Made by a program: the position numbers and the translations under genes. DNA of 64,000 bases, taken from NCBI RefSeq assembly GCF_900114535.1, contig NZ_FOTK01000007.1, forward strand, positions 1 through 64,000, read 5' to 3'. The notes under the pieces were generated by a model, which was given only the letters and a program-made list of their open reading frames with translations, was not told the DNA's origin and did no database searches. Shown here piece after piece: positions 8,363-17,235 of this stretch; positions within the stretch are counted from its first letter, which is position 1; every line of letters begins with the position of its first letter. The DNA comes from Methylobacterium pseudosasicola (GTDB lineage Bacteria; Pseudomonadota; Alphaproteobacteria; Rhizobiales; Beijerinckiaceae).

Positions 8363-10203
8363 GCCCGCTTCTGTCCATCCGCGACCTCGCGGTCGCGTTC
8401 CGCACGGAGACGGGGCCGTTCGAGGCGCTGCACGGGCTGTCCCTCGACGTGATGCGCGGGCGCACCCTGGCCCTGGTCGGCGAATCCGGCTCGGGCAAGT
8501 CGGTGACCGCCCAGGCGATCATGGGCATCCTGCCGAAATCGGCCGCGATCACGCGTGGACAGATCCTGTTCCGCGACGGGCCGGAGGCGACCGACATCGC
8601 CCGGCTCGACACCGAGGGCTCGGCCATGCGAGCGATCCGCGGCCAACGGATCGCGATGATCTTTCAGGAGCCGATGACGTGCCTGTCGCCGCTCCACACG
8701 GTGGGCGACCAGATCGGCGAAGCGTTGCGCATCCATACCGGCGCCGACCGCAAGGAATCCGATGCCCGCACCCAGGAGGCCCTGGCCCGGGTCGGCTTCC
8801 CGGACCCGAAGCGCGCCCTGAAGACCTACCCGTTCGAGCTCTCCGGCGGCCTGCGCCAGCGCGCCATGATCGCCATGGCGCTGATCCTCAAGCCCGCCCT
8901 GCTGGTCGCAGACGAGCCGACCACGGCGCTCGACGTCACCACCCAGGCGCAGATCCTCGCCCTGCTGGCGCGCTTGCAGGACGAGACCGGCATGGCAATC
9001 CTGCTGATCACCCACGATCTCGGGGTGGTCGCCAACATCGCCCATGACGTCGCCGTGCTCTATCGCGGCCGTCTGGTCGAGGCCGGCCCCCGCGAGACGG
9101 TGATGCGCGCCCCCGGCCACGCCTACCTGAAGGCGCTGCTCCACGCGGTGCCGCGGTTCGACATGGCGCCCGGCGAGCGCCTGACCCCGATCCGCCCGGC
9201 CCGCGCCGAGATCCCGCCGGCCCATCAGCCGCCAGCGATGCCGGCGGGGCCGCTGTTGCGGGTCGAGAATGTCAGCAAGAGCTACACCCTGAGGGCCGGC
9301 CGTTTCTGGCAGAAGTCCCGGATGGTCCACGCCGTCTCCGACGTGTCGCTGAGCCTTGCGGCCGGGGAGACCCTGGGACTCGTCGGCGAATCCGGCTCCG
9401 GCAAGACCACGGTTTCCAAAATGGTCATGCGGGCGCTCGATCCCGACTCCGGAAAAATTCTGTTCGATGACGGCACGGGCCCGCGGGATGTGCACGGGCT
9501 GACGGGCGACGCCCTGTTCGCCTACCGGCGCACGGTCCAGTTCGTGTTCCAGGACCCCTACGCCTCGCTCGATCCGCGCATGACCGTGCGCCAGATCCTG
9601 TCCGAGCCCATGGAAATCCACGGCGCGCCGGCGGCTGAGCGCAAGGCGCGCTGTCGGGAGCTGATGGCCATGGTCGGGCTGGAGGCGAGCGGGCTCGGCC
9701 GCTACCCGCACGCCTTCTCGGGCGGCCAGCGCCAGCGGATCGGCATCGCCCGAGCCCTGGCGCCGCGCCCGCGGCTTCTGGTGTTGGACGAGCCGGTCTC
9801 GGCCCTCGACGTTTCAGTGCAGGCGCAGATCCTGAACCTGCTCAAGGATTTGCAAGCGGCCCTCGGCCTGTCCTACCTGATCGTCTCCCACAACTTGGCA
9901 GTGATCGACTACATGGCGGATACGATCAGCGTGATGTGCCGGGGCCGGATCGTCGAGGAGGCGCCCCGCGCCGCCCTGTTCCGCCGCCCGGTCCATCCCT
10001 ACACACGCGCCCTGCTCGCCGCCGTGCCGGACCCGAGCCTCGATCACCCGCTCGATTTCGCTGCCATCACCGGCGACCAGAACGACCCCTCCCGCTGGGA
10101 GGCGCCCTACCGGCTCGGCCCCGACGAGGCCGGCGCCATGCGGGCGATCGAGCCGGGCCACCGGGTCCGGTTCTCGACCGCGCAGGACGCGGAGGCCGCC
10201 TGA
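8359..10203 (+). CDS. Dual-domain ABC transporter ATPase (peptide/oligosaccharide type)
   Basis: A 614-residue ATPase with two fused nucleotide-binding domains, as in GsiA, YejF and AgpD-like proteins. Domain 1 has Walker [10 protein letters not shown] near residue 41, signature LSGGLRQR near 161 and Walker B LLVADEP near 184. Domain 2 has GESGSGKTT near 342, FSGGQRQR near 453 and LLVLDEP near 475. Each half ends with the oligopeptide-type C-terminal region ([14 protein letters not shown]). TTG at 8359 is preferred: it overlaps the previous stop as TTGA, has GAGG five bases upstream and begins just before the conserved N-terminus. It energises the importer encoded by the next genes. Confidence 0.88.
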   Translation: MSPLLSIRDLAVAFRTETGPFEALHGLSLDVMRGRTLALVGESGSGKSVTAQAIMGILPKSAAITRGQILFRDGPEATDIARLDTEGSAMRAIRGQRIAMIFQEPMTCLSPLHTVGDQIGEALRIHTGADRKESDARTQEALARVGFPDPKRALKTYPFELSGGLRQRAMIAMALILKPALLVADEPTTALDVTTQAQILALLARLQDETGMAILLITHDLGVVANIAHDVAVLYRGRLVEAGPRETVMRAPGHAYLKALLHAVPRFDMAPGERLTPIRPARAEIPPAHQPPAMPAGPLLRVENVSKSYTLRAGRFWQKSRMVHAVSDVSLSLAAGETLGLVGESGSGKTTVSKMVMRALDPDSGKILFDDGTGPRDVHGLTGDALFAYRRTVQFVFQDPYASLDPRMTVRQILSEPMEIHGAPAAERKARCRELMAMVGLEASGLGRYPHAFSGGQRQRIGIARALAPRPRLLVLDEPVSALDVSVQAQILNLLKDLQAALGLSYLIVSHNLAVIDYMADTISVMCRGRIVEEAPRAALFRRPVHPYTRALLAAVPDPSLDHPLDFAAITGDQNDPSRWEAPYRLGPDEAGAMRAIEPGHRVRFSTAQDAEAA

Positions 10204-11078
10204 TGCAGCCGCGCCCGCCCGTGATGCTGGAACGCCTGCGCCGCAAGGTGCTGTCGCCCCTGTTCGATCGCCTCGGCTACGACCTCGTGCCGGCCGCCCC
10301 CGACTGGAGCCACCGCCCGACCTCGCCGCGGGAGGTCGCCACCCTGCTCGAATCCGCCGCCGCGATCCTGGATCGGGATTTTGCGGCCTCCGGCCTCACG
10401 CCGGACGGAGATCTTCTCGACAGCGTCCGGCAGTTCTGGGCGCTGATCCCCACCGCGCCGGTCCGGCAGCGACGAGGCGGCAGCGGCTTCAACGGCGCGC
10501 TGCAGCTCTACGTCCTGATGCGGGCGCTCAAGCCCGATTTCGTGATCGAATCCGGTGTGTTCCGCGGGCTCACCACCTGGGTGATCCGCATGGCGCGGCC
10601 CTCGGCCAAAATCTTCTGCCACGATCCGGACCTGTCCGGCCTGCAATACCGCGACCCGCAGGCGCGCTACAGCACCGCCGACTGGTCCGAGGCCGACTGG
10701 TCCGGCCTCGACCCGGCCCGAACGGTGGCGTTCTTCGACGATCACGTCGCGCAAGGGCGCCGAGTGGTGGAGGCCCATGCCCGCGGCCTCACCCGCCTGC
10801 TGTTCGACGACGACGCCGCCGGCCACCGGATCCACGCCCATGGCGGCCCGGCTCATCCGACCATCGCGATGATCACCGGCCCGGAGCACAGCCCCGAGCC
10901 GATCCGCTGGACCCGCAACGGCCGCCACTTCGAACAGCCGGCCGACGACGCGCTGGTGCGCCAGGCGGGCGGTCTGATCGCGCGCGCCCACGCTTTCGAT
11001 GATCTCCACAGGGCCACGGGCTATTCGCCGGCGCGGCTGACCTACGTGGCGCTGCATCCTGCGGGGGGCGGGTCGTGA
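10203..11078 (+). CDS. Unknown protein with methyltransferase-like Rossmann motif
   Basis: A 291-residue soluble protein, not confidently assigned. Residues 114-126 (VIESGVFRGLTTW) look like the glycine-rich nucleotide/SAM-binding loop of a class I methyltransferase or CmcI-like hydroxylase fold, followed by FCHDPD and an acidic patch RLLFDDDAAG near residue 198. No signal peptide or membrane span is seen. The ATG overlaps the ATPase stop by one base (TGATG), and its own stop overlaps the binding-protein start. An enzyme lying between the ATPase and the binding-protein gene of an importer suggests it modifies the transported or synthesised glycan, which is inference. Confidence 0.6.
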   Translation: MQPRPPVMLERLRRKVLSPLFDRLGYDLVPAAPDWSHRPTSPREVATLLESAAAILDRDFAASGLTPDGDLLDSVRQFWALIPTAPVRQRRGGSGFNGALQLYVLMRALKPDFVIESGVFRGLTTWVIRMARPSAKIFCHDPDLSGLQYRDPQARYSTADWSEADWSGLDPARTVAFFDDHVAQGRRVVEAHARGLTRLLFDDDAAGHRIHAHGGPAHPTIAMITGPEHSPEPIRWTRNGRHFEQPADDALVRQAGGLIARAHAFDDLHRATGYSPARLTYVALHPAGGGS

Positions 11079-13195
11079 GCGATTTCGAGACCCGCGACAG
11101 CCACCCTGCTTCGCTCGGCGAACACTTGGACGCCCACGCGTCCGAACGAGGCGCGGGTCCCCTCTCCCGTGCGGGAGAGGGACAGGGTGAGGGGCGCGAC
11201 CTCTCCGGAAAGTCCTGGTCCCTCACCCCAACCCTCTCCCGCACGGGAGAGGGGGTCCGTCGCGACACACACGAGCCGTTGTTCGACCAGGGAGAGGATG
11301 GGGGCCGAAGCGGCGTCTCCCGCCGCGCCCTGATCGCCGGCCTCGGCGCCGCTGCCCTGCTCGTCCGCCCGCGCAACGCGCTGGCCGACACGCCAGCCGA
11401 CGCGCCTGCCCCACCCCAAAAACCCTTCGTGATCGACCTCGCCGCCCGGGGGCGCCGCACCGGGACCGCCGGCGGGACGATCCGGACGCTGATCGCCAAG
11501 GCCCGGGATGTCCGCTACCTTTCGGTCTACGGTTATACTCGCCTCGTCGGCTACGATGCCGACCTGCAACTGCGGCCGGACCTGCTCGAACGCGTGGATG
11601 TCGAGGGCGGGCGCTTCACCTTCACGCTGCGCCAAGGCCACCGCTGGTCCGACGGACACCCGTTCACCAGCGAGGACTTTCGGTATTACTGGGAGGACGT
11701 CGCCAACGAGAAGGCCCTGAGCCCCGAGGGGCCGCCGGCCTTCTTCCTCGTGGACGGCAAGCCGCCCCAGGTCGAGTTCCTCGACCCGGTGACGATCCGC
11801 TACATCTGGGAGCGGCCGAACCCGATGTTCCTGCCGGCGCTGGCCGCGCCGCGCGACCCGCTGATCTACCGGCCCGCGCATTATCTGAAGACCGTCCATG
11901 CCCGCTATCTCGGCAAGGACGCGGCGGACGCGAAGGCCAAGGCGCTGAAGCTGCGCGGCTGGGCGGCCCTGCACAACCGGCTCGACGACAATTACGAGTT
12001 GAACAACCCGGACTGCCCGACTCTTCAGGGCTGGGTGCCGAAGACCCGCTCGCCGGCGACGCGGTTCCGGTTCGAGCGCAACCGCAGCTATCACCGGGTC
12101 GACACCGCCGGCACGCAGCTGCCCTACGTCGATTCGATCGTGATGGATGTCGCGTCGCAGGGGCTGCTCGTCGCAAAGACCAATGCCGGCGAGGCCGACC
12201 TGATGTTCCGCGGCCTGTCGATGCCCGATATTCCGAGCCTGAAGGAGGGCGAGAAGGCGCATCGCTACCGCACCAACCTGTGGCCGGTGGCAAGGGGCTC
12301 CGAGATCGCCCTCTATCCGAACCTCACCACCCAGGATGCGGGCTGGCGGGCGCTCAATCGGGACGTGCGCTACCGCCATGCCCTGTCGCTCGCCATCGAC
12401 CGGCGCACGCTCAACAACACCCTGCTGTTCGGCCTCGGCACAGAGGGCAACGACACGATCGTGTCCGACAGCCCGCTCTATTCGCCCGAGCTGCGCACGC
12501 TGAATGCCGGCTACGACCCGGCCGAGGCCTCCCGCCTCCTCGATTCCATCGGGCTGACCCGCCGCGACGGCTCCGGCATCCGCCTGATGCCGGACGGCCG
12601 GGCGATGGAGCTGGTGGTCGACAGCGACGGCGAGGCCGAGATGGTGCTCGACGCGCTGCTCCTCATCACCGAGTTCTGGCGCGAGGTCGGCATCCGCCTG
12701 GTGACCAAGCCACAGGAGCGCACCAACCTGCATCGCCGCTCGATCGGCGGCATGACTGTGATGGTCGCCGCACAAGGGCTCGATCTCGCGGTGCCCACCG
12801 CGATCATGCCGCCCACCGAGCTGAGCCCGGCCCAGCCCGAGCACTACGCCTGGCCGCTCTGGAGCGCCAACGTCGAGAGCCGCGGCAAGTCCGGCGAGGC
12901 CTGCGACATCCCGGAGGTGCAGCATCTCCTCGACCTCGACCGGCAATGGCGCCACACGGACGACGCCGAGCGGCAGGCCGCGATCTGGCGCGAGATGCTG
13001 ATGAACCATGCGCAGAATACCTGGGTGATCGGCACGGTGGCCGGGGCGCTCCAGCCCGTGGTCGGCGCCGATCGCCTCGCCAACCTGCCCAAGCGCGCCC
13101 TGTATTCCTGGGATCCCACGGCCCTGATCGGCGTCCAGCGCCTCGACGAAGTGTTCTGGGACAAGGCCGCCGACACGCGCGCGGAGGCAAGGTGA
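11075..13195 (+). CDS. Tat-exported solute-binding protein, family 5
   Basis: A 706-residue extracytoplasmic binding protein of the peptide/nickel/oligosaccharide family (SBP_bac_5). Conserved stretches include LRQGHRWSDGHPFTSEDFRYYWEDV and later RYRHALSLAIDRRTLNN. The length resembles the oligosaccharide binding protein AgpA more than typical 500-residue peptide binders. A twin-arginine signal (SRRALIAGLGAAALLV) begins only near residue 83, because a palindromic repeat (11159-11255) encodes residues 29-60 ahead of it. GTG 11075 overlaps the previous stop (GTGA) and is probably the ancestral start; TTG 11279 would give a normal-length signal peptide. Confidence 0.83.
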   Translation: MSDFETRDSHPASLGEHLDAHASERGAGPLSRAGEGQGEGRDLSGKSWSLTPTLSRTGEGVRRDTHEPLFDQGEDGGRSGVSRRALIAGLGAAALLVRPRNALADTPADAPAPPQKPFVIDLAARGRRTGTAGGTIRTLIAKARDVRYLSVYGYTRLVGYDADLQLRPDLLERVDVEGGRFTFTLRQGHRWSDGHPFTSEDFRYYWEDVANEKALSPEGPPAFFLVDGKPPQVEFLDPVTIRYIWERPNPMFLPALAAPRDPLIYRPAHYLKTVHARYLGKDAADAKAKALKLRGWAALHNRLDDNYELNNPDCPTLQGWVPKTRSPATRFRFERNRSYHRVDTAGTQLPYVDSIVMDVASQGLLVAKTNAGEADLMFRGLSMPDIPSLKEGEKAHRYRTNLWPVARGSEIALYPNLTTQDAGWRALNRDVRYRHALSLAIDRRTLNNTLLFGLGTEGNDTIVSDSPLYSPELRTLNAGYDPAEASRLLDSIGLTRRDGSGIRLMPDGRAMELVVDSDGEAEMVLDALLLITEFWREVGIRLVTKPQERTNLHRRSIGGMTVMVAAQGLDLAVPTAIMPPTELSPAQPEHYAWPLWSANVESRGKSGEACDIPEVQHLLDLDRQWRHTDDAERQAAIWREMLMNHAQNTWVIGTVAGALQPVVGADRLANLPKRALYSWDPTALIGVQRLDEVFWDKAADTRAEAR
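11159..11255. repeat. Palindromic repeat inside the binding-protein N-terminus
   Basis: Two hairpins of the same family as those at 7294: CCCTCTCCCG-tg-CGGGAGAGGG at 11160-11181 and CCCTCTCCC-gcac-GGGAGAGGG at 11232-11253. Between them is a partly complementary stretch (GGTGAGGGG against CCCTCACCCC). The element keeps the reading frame open and is translated as GPLSRAGEG...LTPTLSRTGEG. Confidence 0.85.
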
Positions 13196-14208
13196 TCGTC
13201 GCGATCCTCCGCCGTGTCGTCACCATGGCGCTGACGCTGCTCGTCATCTCGGCCCTGGTGTTCTTCATCATCAAGCTACCGCCGGGCGATTACCTGACCA
13301 ACCGGATCATGGAGCTGCGCGCCAGCGGCGAGGCCGGCTCCGTGGCCAAGGCCGAATTGCTGATCCGCCAATACGGCCTCGACCGGCCGGTCTGGCAGCA
13401 ATACCTGATGTGGGTCGGGCTGATGCCCGGACCGGTCGGGTTCTCCGGCCTGCTCCAGGGCGATTGGGGCTGGTCGTTCGAGTACGACAAGCCGGTGGCC
13501 GATGTCGTCGGCGACGCCCTCTGGCTGACGCTGCTGATCAACCTGACCGCAGTGGTCTTCGTCCACGTCGTGGCGATTCCGGCGGCGATCTATTCGGCGA
13601 CCCACCGGCATACATTCGGCGACGCCGTGGTGACCCTGCTGGGCTATGTCGGGCTTGCCGTGCCCGGCTTTCTGCTGGCACTGATCCTGCTGTTCTACGC
13701 CAACCGCTGGTTCGACCTGTCGATCGGCGGCCTCTACGATTCGGCACTGACCAACCAGCCCTGGACCTGGCCCAAGATCCGCTCGCTGCTGGCGCATCTC
13801 GTGGTCCCGACCCTGGTGATCGGGCTCGGCGGTACCGCCGCCATGATCCGGCGAATGCGCGCGAACCTCCTCGACGAGCTGGCCAAGCCCTACACGGTCA
13901 CCGCCCGGGCCAAGGGCCTGCCGCCGATGCGGGCGCTCCTGAAATACCCGTTCCGGATGTCGCTCAACCCGTTCGTGGCCGATATCGGCAACCTGCTGCC
14001 GCACCTCGTCTCGGGCTCGGTGCTGGTCTCGCTGGTGCTGAGCCTGCCGACCGTGGGACCGCTATTGCTTGACGCCCTGCGCAGCCAGGACCAGTTCATG
14101 GCCGGGTTCATCCTGATGTTCGTGGCCGGCCTCACGCTGATCGGCATGCTGATCTCCGACCTGATCCTGGTCTGGCTCGATCCGCGCATCCGCATGGGCG
14201 AGCGGTGA
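13192..14208 (+). CDS. ABC transporter permease (DppB/YejB type)
   Basis: A 338-residue inner-membrane permease of the peptide/oligosaccharide importer family with six predicted spans. It starts at GTG 13192, overlapping the binding-protein stop as GTGA. The N-terminus RRVVTMALTLLVISALVFFIIKLPPGD is the typical first span and PGD motif. The ATPase-contact loop is near DELAKPYTVTARAKGL (EAA motif). A periplasmic segment after span 1 (LDRPVWQQYLMWV) fits the family. It forms the transmembrane pore with the next gene product. Confidence 0.88.
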   Translation: MIVAILRRVVTMALTLLVISALVFFIIKLPPGDYLTNRIMELRASGEAGSVAKAELLIRQYGLDRPVWQQYLMWVGLMPGPVGFSGLLQGDWGWSFEYDKPVADVVGDALWLTLLINLTAVVFVHVVAIPAAIYSATHRHTFGDAVVTLLGYVGLAVPGFLLALILLFYANRWFDLSIGGLYDSALTNQPWTWPKIRSLLAHLVVPTLVIGLGGTAAMIRRMRANLLDELAKPYTVTARAKGLPPMRALLKYPFRMSLNPFVADIGNLLPHLVSGSVLVSLVLSLPTVGPLLLDALRSQDQFMAGFILMFVAGLTLIGMLISDLILVWLDPRIRMGER

Positions 14209-15362
14209 CGGAACCGATGATGCCAGAGACGGCCCGGAGCCACTTCGTCGATCCGACGCCGTTCGAGCCGCAGGCGCTGGACGAGAAGGCCTCTGGCAGC
14301 GCCTCCGCCTGGCGGCTGATCGTCAAAAAATTCCTGCGCCACCGGATCGCCGTGGCCTCGGCGCTGATCCTGCTGGCGCTCTACGCCACGGTGCCTTTCG
14401 TGGAGGTGCTGGCACCCTACGGCCAGGCAAGGCGCAACGGCGATTTTCTCCACGCACCACCCCAGGGCGTGCACCTGTTCCACGACGGGCGCTTCATCGG
14501 CCCGTTCGTGTATCCCTACCGGGCGCAGCTCGACCTCGAGACGTTCCGGCGCGACTACGTCGTCGATACCGCCCGGCCGCAGCCGCTCCGCTTCCTGTGC
14601 CGGGGCGACGGCTATGTCTGGCTCGGGCTGATCCCCACCGACCTGCACCTCGTCTGCCCGCCCGACGACGGCACCCTGTTCCTGCTCGGCACCGACCGGC
14701 TCGGACGCGACCTGTTCTCGCGCATGATCTATGGCGCGCGGATTTCCCTGACTATCGGGCTCGTGGGCGTGGCGATCTCCTTCGCGCTCGGCATGCTGTT
14801 CGGCGGGATCGCGGGCTATTTCGGCGGGATCGTCGATGCCGGCGTCCAGCGCCTGATCGAGGTGGTGCGCTCCCTGCCCGAGCTGCCGCTCTGGCTCGCT
14901 TTGTCGGCCGCCCTGCCGCCGAACTGGAGCCCTCTGCTGATCTTCTTCGGCATCACCGTGATTCTCGGTCTACTCGACTGGCCGGGCCTCGCCCGGGCGG
15001 TGCGCGGCAAGCTCCTGGCCCTGCGGGAGGAGGATTTCGTCCAGGCCGCCGAGCTGATGGGCGCCTCGCCGGCGCGCGTCATCGGCCGCCACCTGATCCC
15101 GAACTTCATGAGCCACCTGATCGCCTCGGCGACCCTGTCGATCCCGACCATGATCCTGGGCGAGACCGCCCTCTCCTTCCTCGGGCTCGGCCTGCGCCCG
15201 CCGGTGACGAGCTGGGGCGTGCTGCTCAACGAGGCGCAGAATCTGGCGGCGGTGCAGCTCTATCCCTGGTTGCTGCTGCCGGTGCTGCCGGTGCTGGTGA
15301 CGGTCCTGGCCTTCAACTTCATGGGCGACGGGTTAAGGGACGCGGCGGATCCGTATCATTGA
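14205..15362 (+). CDS. ABC transporter permease (DppC/YejE/AgpC type)
   Basis: A 385-residue permease starting at GTG 14205 (GTGA overlap). An N-terminal cytoplasmic stretch and first span are followed by an unusually long periplasmic insertion of about 120 residues before the family sequence GTDRLGRDLFSRMIYGARISL. Such an insertion is known in YejE and in alpha-galactoside (Agp) permeases and is absent from simple dipeptide permeases. The EAA loop is at EEDFVQAAELMGASPARVIGRHLIP. Last gene of the operon; the insertion supports a substrate larger than a dipeptide. Confidence 0.88.
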   Translation: MTEPMMPETARSHFVDPTPFEPQALDEKASGSASAWRLIVKKFLRHRIAVASALILLALYATVPFVEVLAPYGQARRNGDFLHAPPQGVHLFHDGRFIGPFVYPYRAQLDLETFRRDYVVDTARPQPLRFLCRGDGYVWLGLIPTDLHLVCPPDDGTLFLLGTDRLGRDLFSRMIYGARISLTIGLVGVAISFALGMLFGGIAGYFGGIVDAGVQRLIEVVRSLPELPLWLALSAALPPNWSPLLIFFGITVILGLLDWPGLARAVRGKLLALREEDFVQAAELMGASPARVIGRHLIPNFMSHLIASATLSIPTMILGETALSFLGLGLRPPVTSWGVLLNEAQNLAAVQLYPWLLLPVLPVLVTVLAFNFMGDGLRDAADPYH

Positions 15363-15565
15363 CGGTGTTCGGGCCGCAGACCGGCATCGAGATGCCTGCG
15401 CAACCCAGACTGGCGTTCGAAAGGTCTGCAGCTCTCCCGGCGGTCACGAGAGCGGAGCCTCGAAAAGGCTCTGTCCGCTCTTTGATCTCCGAACAACTGT
15501 AATCTCTCATCGGTCATCAATAGCGGACGATAAGAGATGAGTCGTTCTTCGATCAACGCATCGCG
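15363..15565. other. Intergenic region after the glycan/transport operon
   Basis: 203 bases between two convergent genes. A G+C-rich stretch gives way to lower G+C near 15490. I see no strong hairpin with a T-run and no gene. Confidence 0.5.
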
Positions 15566-15979
15566 CTAGCGATGAGCGCTGCCACCGGCACCCCCCGCAC
15601 CTCCGGCACCGCCTGCACCTGCGGCACCGCCTGCGCCCCCGGCACCGCCTGCGCCCCCGGCACCGCCTGCGCCCCCGGCACCGCCTTTTCCGAAGCGGCC
15701 GGGCTGTCCGGGTTGACCGGGTTGACCGGGCTGGCCCGGCTGACCGGGTCCACCCCCGGCTCCGCCAGCGCCTCCCGCACCGCCTTTCCCGAAGTGGCCC
15801 GGCTGTCCGGGTTGACCGGGCTGGCCTGGCTGACCGGCCCCACCCACGCCTTCGCTATGATGTTCCACGGGATCAGCCTGCACCACGGTAAGACGTTGAG
15901 GATCAAAGGTGCGATTGGGCGCTTCCGAGCCGAGCGAACTTGAAAAGATCGCGGCCAGAATAAGAAAGTCAGATAGCAT
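15566..15979 (-). CDS. Collagen-like glycine-rich secreted protein
   Basis: A 137-residue protein starting at ATG 15979 with GAGGGG five bases upstream. Residues 1-18 (MLSDFLILAAIFSSSLGS) look like a Sec signal peptide. After a short unique segment the chain consists of Gly-Gln-Pro triplets (GQPGQPGQPG), a GKGGAGGAGG block, a second set of GQPG triplets and a terminal GGAGGAGG tail. The two GQPG blocks are near copies, consistent with internal duplication. Gly-X-Y runs suggest a collagen-like or flexible surface polymer; a specific function is unknown. The plus-strand frame over the same bases is an echo of the triplet repeat. Confidence 0.62.
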   Translation of the reverse strand: MLSDFLILAAIFSSSLGSEAPNRTFDPQRLTVVQADPVEHHSEGVGGAGQPGQPGQPGQPGHFGKGGAGGAGGAGGGPGQPGQPGQPGQPGQPGRFGKGGAGGAGGAGGAGGAGGAGGAAGAGGAGGAGGAGGSAHR

Positions 15980-16891
15980 CGATGCCCCTCGGTGAACGTT
16001 GTTCGCCTTAGAATATATGAGCTTGATTTTGATTCGCCCACTCTCTTAATCAAAGCCGTGATTCGTCATTGGCGATGACGGTATTTTACGGCAATGCCCT
16101 TTTAGATAATGTTGCTTATTTATTACTTAACTGACAATATACCTCCACCACAAATCGACATTAAGACTTAGGCTGATATCGAAAAGGACGGAAATATAAA
16201 CAAGATCGCCTATATAACGGCGAAGGCAGGGTTCGACGCCTTATTCATGCACGCGGACTACCGTCTGGTGGGCTGGCCGATCCAAGCGAGGACGCCGTCG
16301 CATCGAAGTCTGGGAGAACGCAGTCGGCCTCGCCCTTGATCAGCGAGCATCGCAGCGGTTCAAGCTTGGCATTACTTTTTTCAAGCTAGCTATAACCTGC
16401 ACGGTCTAAATCGGTCGCAGAACTGTAGCGCATACTGTCGACCTTCTGACCCGTGAACTGCGGAAACTGATCACGGAGCGAAAGCGAGGTGTCCCAGATG
16501 TCGAATGTCTTTCACAGCAATACGAATTATAGTTCGCAAATCTTTAGTATTTGTTGCCATGCTGTCTTATAACCGGCAGTAAGATCTGATATATTTTTGC
16601 TATATTTTAAGATCGTGTGAATATCAAAAGGTTTTTACTTAATCTGGATGTTAAATAGTGCATCGTCTTATAATTAACGCAATGCCGATCATGAAATACA
16701 ATAACCTTCCTTACTGGATCTGAACGCGAGCAAAACCAGACTGCTCAGAACATGTTCATAACGCGTGTCCAAAAATACAAGTGATCTGACGAGATAAAAG
16801 CGGTTGCCACACCAAAACAAAGTCAGAGGTCTTATGGCGTCGTCGCTATGCTGACAACGCGATGCAGCTTGTTTTGATGAGGAGGGTAAAC
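15980..16891. other. A+T-rich island without recognisable genes
   Basis: About 910 bases that are clearly richer in A+T than the rest of the window, with stretches such as gatatatttttgctatatttt near 16589. A short G+C-rich patch at 16225-16370 carries one small frame reading RIEVWENAVGLALDQ, which may be a gene remnant. No open frame above 60 codons with a good start was found. It holds the divergent promoter regions of the flanking secreted-protein genes and may mark foreign DNA. Confidence 0.55.
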
Positions 16892-17134
16892 ATGCGTGCT
16901 TTTATCTGCGGTGCTCTCGTTTTCGGTTCAACAGTCGTTCCCGTTCTGGCTAACGATTTCGAGAGGCAACGCGAACTCAATATTTTGAAAGACATCGAGT
17001 CCAGCCAACGGCAGCAGCTCGAGCTCGCCCGCGAGCAGGCGCAACGGGACAAAGACCGCGCTCGGCGCGAAGAAAACGCGTACGTCAATGCTCAACGGGA
17101 CGCGCAGAGCGCCCGGCGCTTCGATCGGCGCTGA
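16892..17134 (+). CDS. Small exported charged protein
   Basis: An 80-residue protein starting at ATG 16892 with GGAGGG six bases upstream. MRAFICGALVFGSTVVPVLA is a signal peptide with a likely cleavage after VLA. The mature part is almost entirely charged and polar (RQRELNILKDIESSQRQQLE, REQAQRDKDRARREE), with heptad-like spacing suggesting a helix or coiled coil in the periplasm. No known family recognised. Confidence 0.65.
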   Translation: MRAFICGALVFGSTVVPVLANDFERQRELNILKDIESSQRQQLELAREQAQRDKDRARREENAYVNAQRDAQSARRFDRR

Positions 17135-17235
17135 GCCACGGCACGGGTATTCGGGGCTGTCTCTGAGTAGCAGCACAACAGAATCGAGAGGTCCAGCCGC
17201 AACACGTATGTGCGGCTGGCAAACAATCCCTGTCC

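Noticed and set aside
15572..15943. Plus-strand frame rich in TACAPGTACAPG repeats, at first suspected as a repeat array or CRISPR
   Set aside because: The repeats are the antisense of Gly-X-Y codons of a minus-strand gene with signal peptide and RBS; there are no spacers.
16225..16370. Possible gene remnant reading RIEVWENAVGLALDQ
   Set aside because: Too short and without a recognisable family; kept only as a note in the island description.
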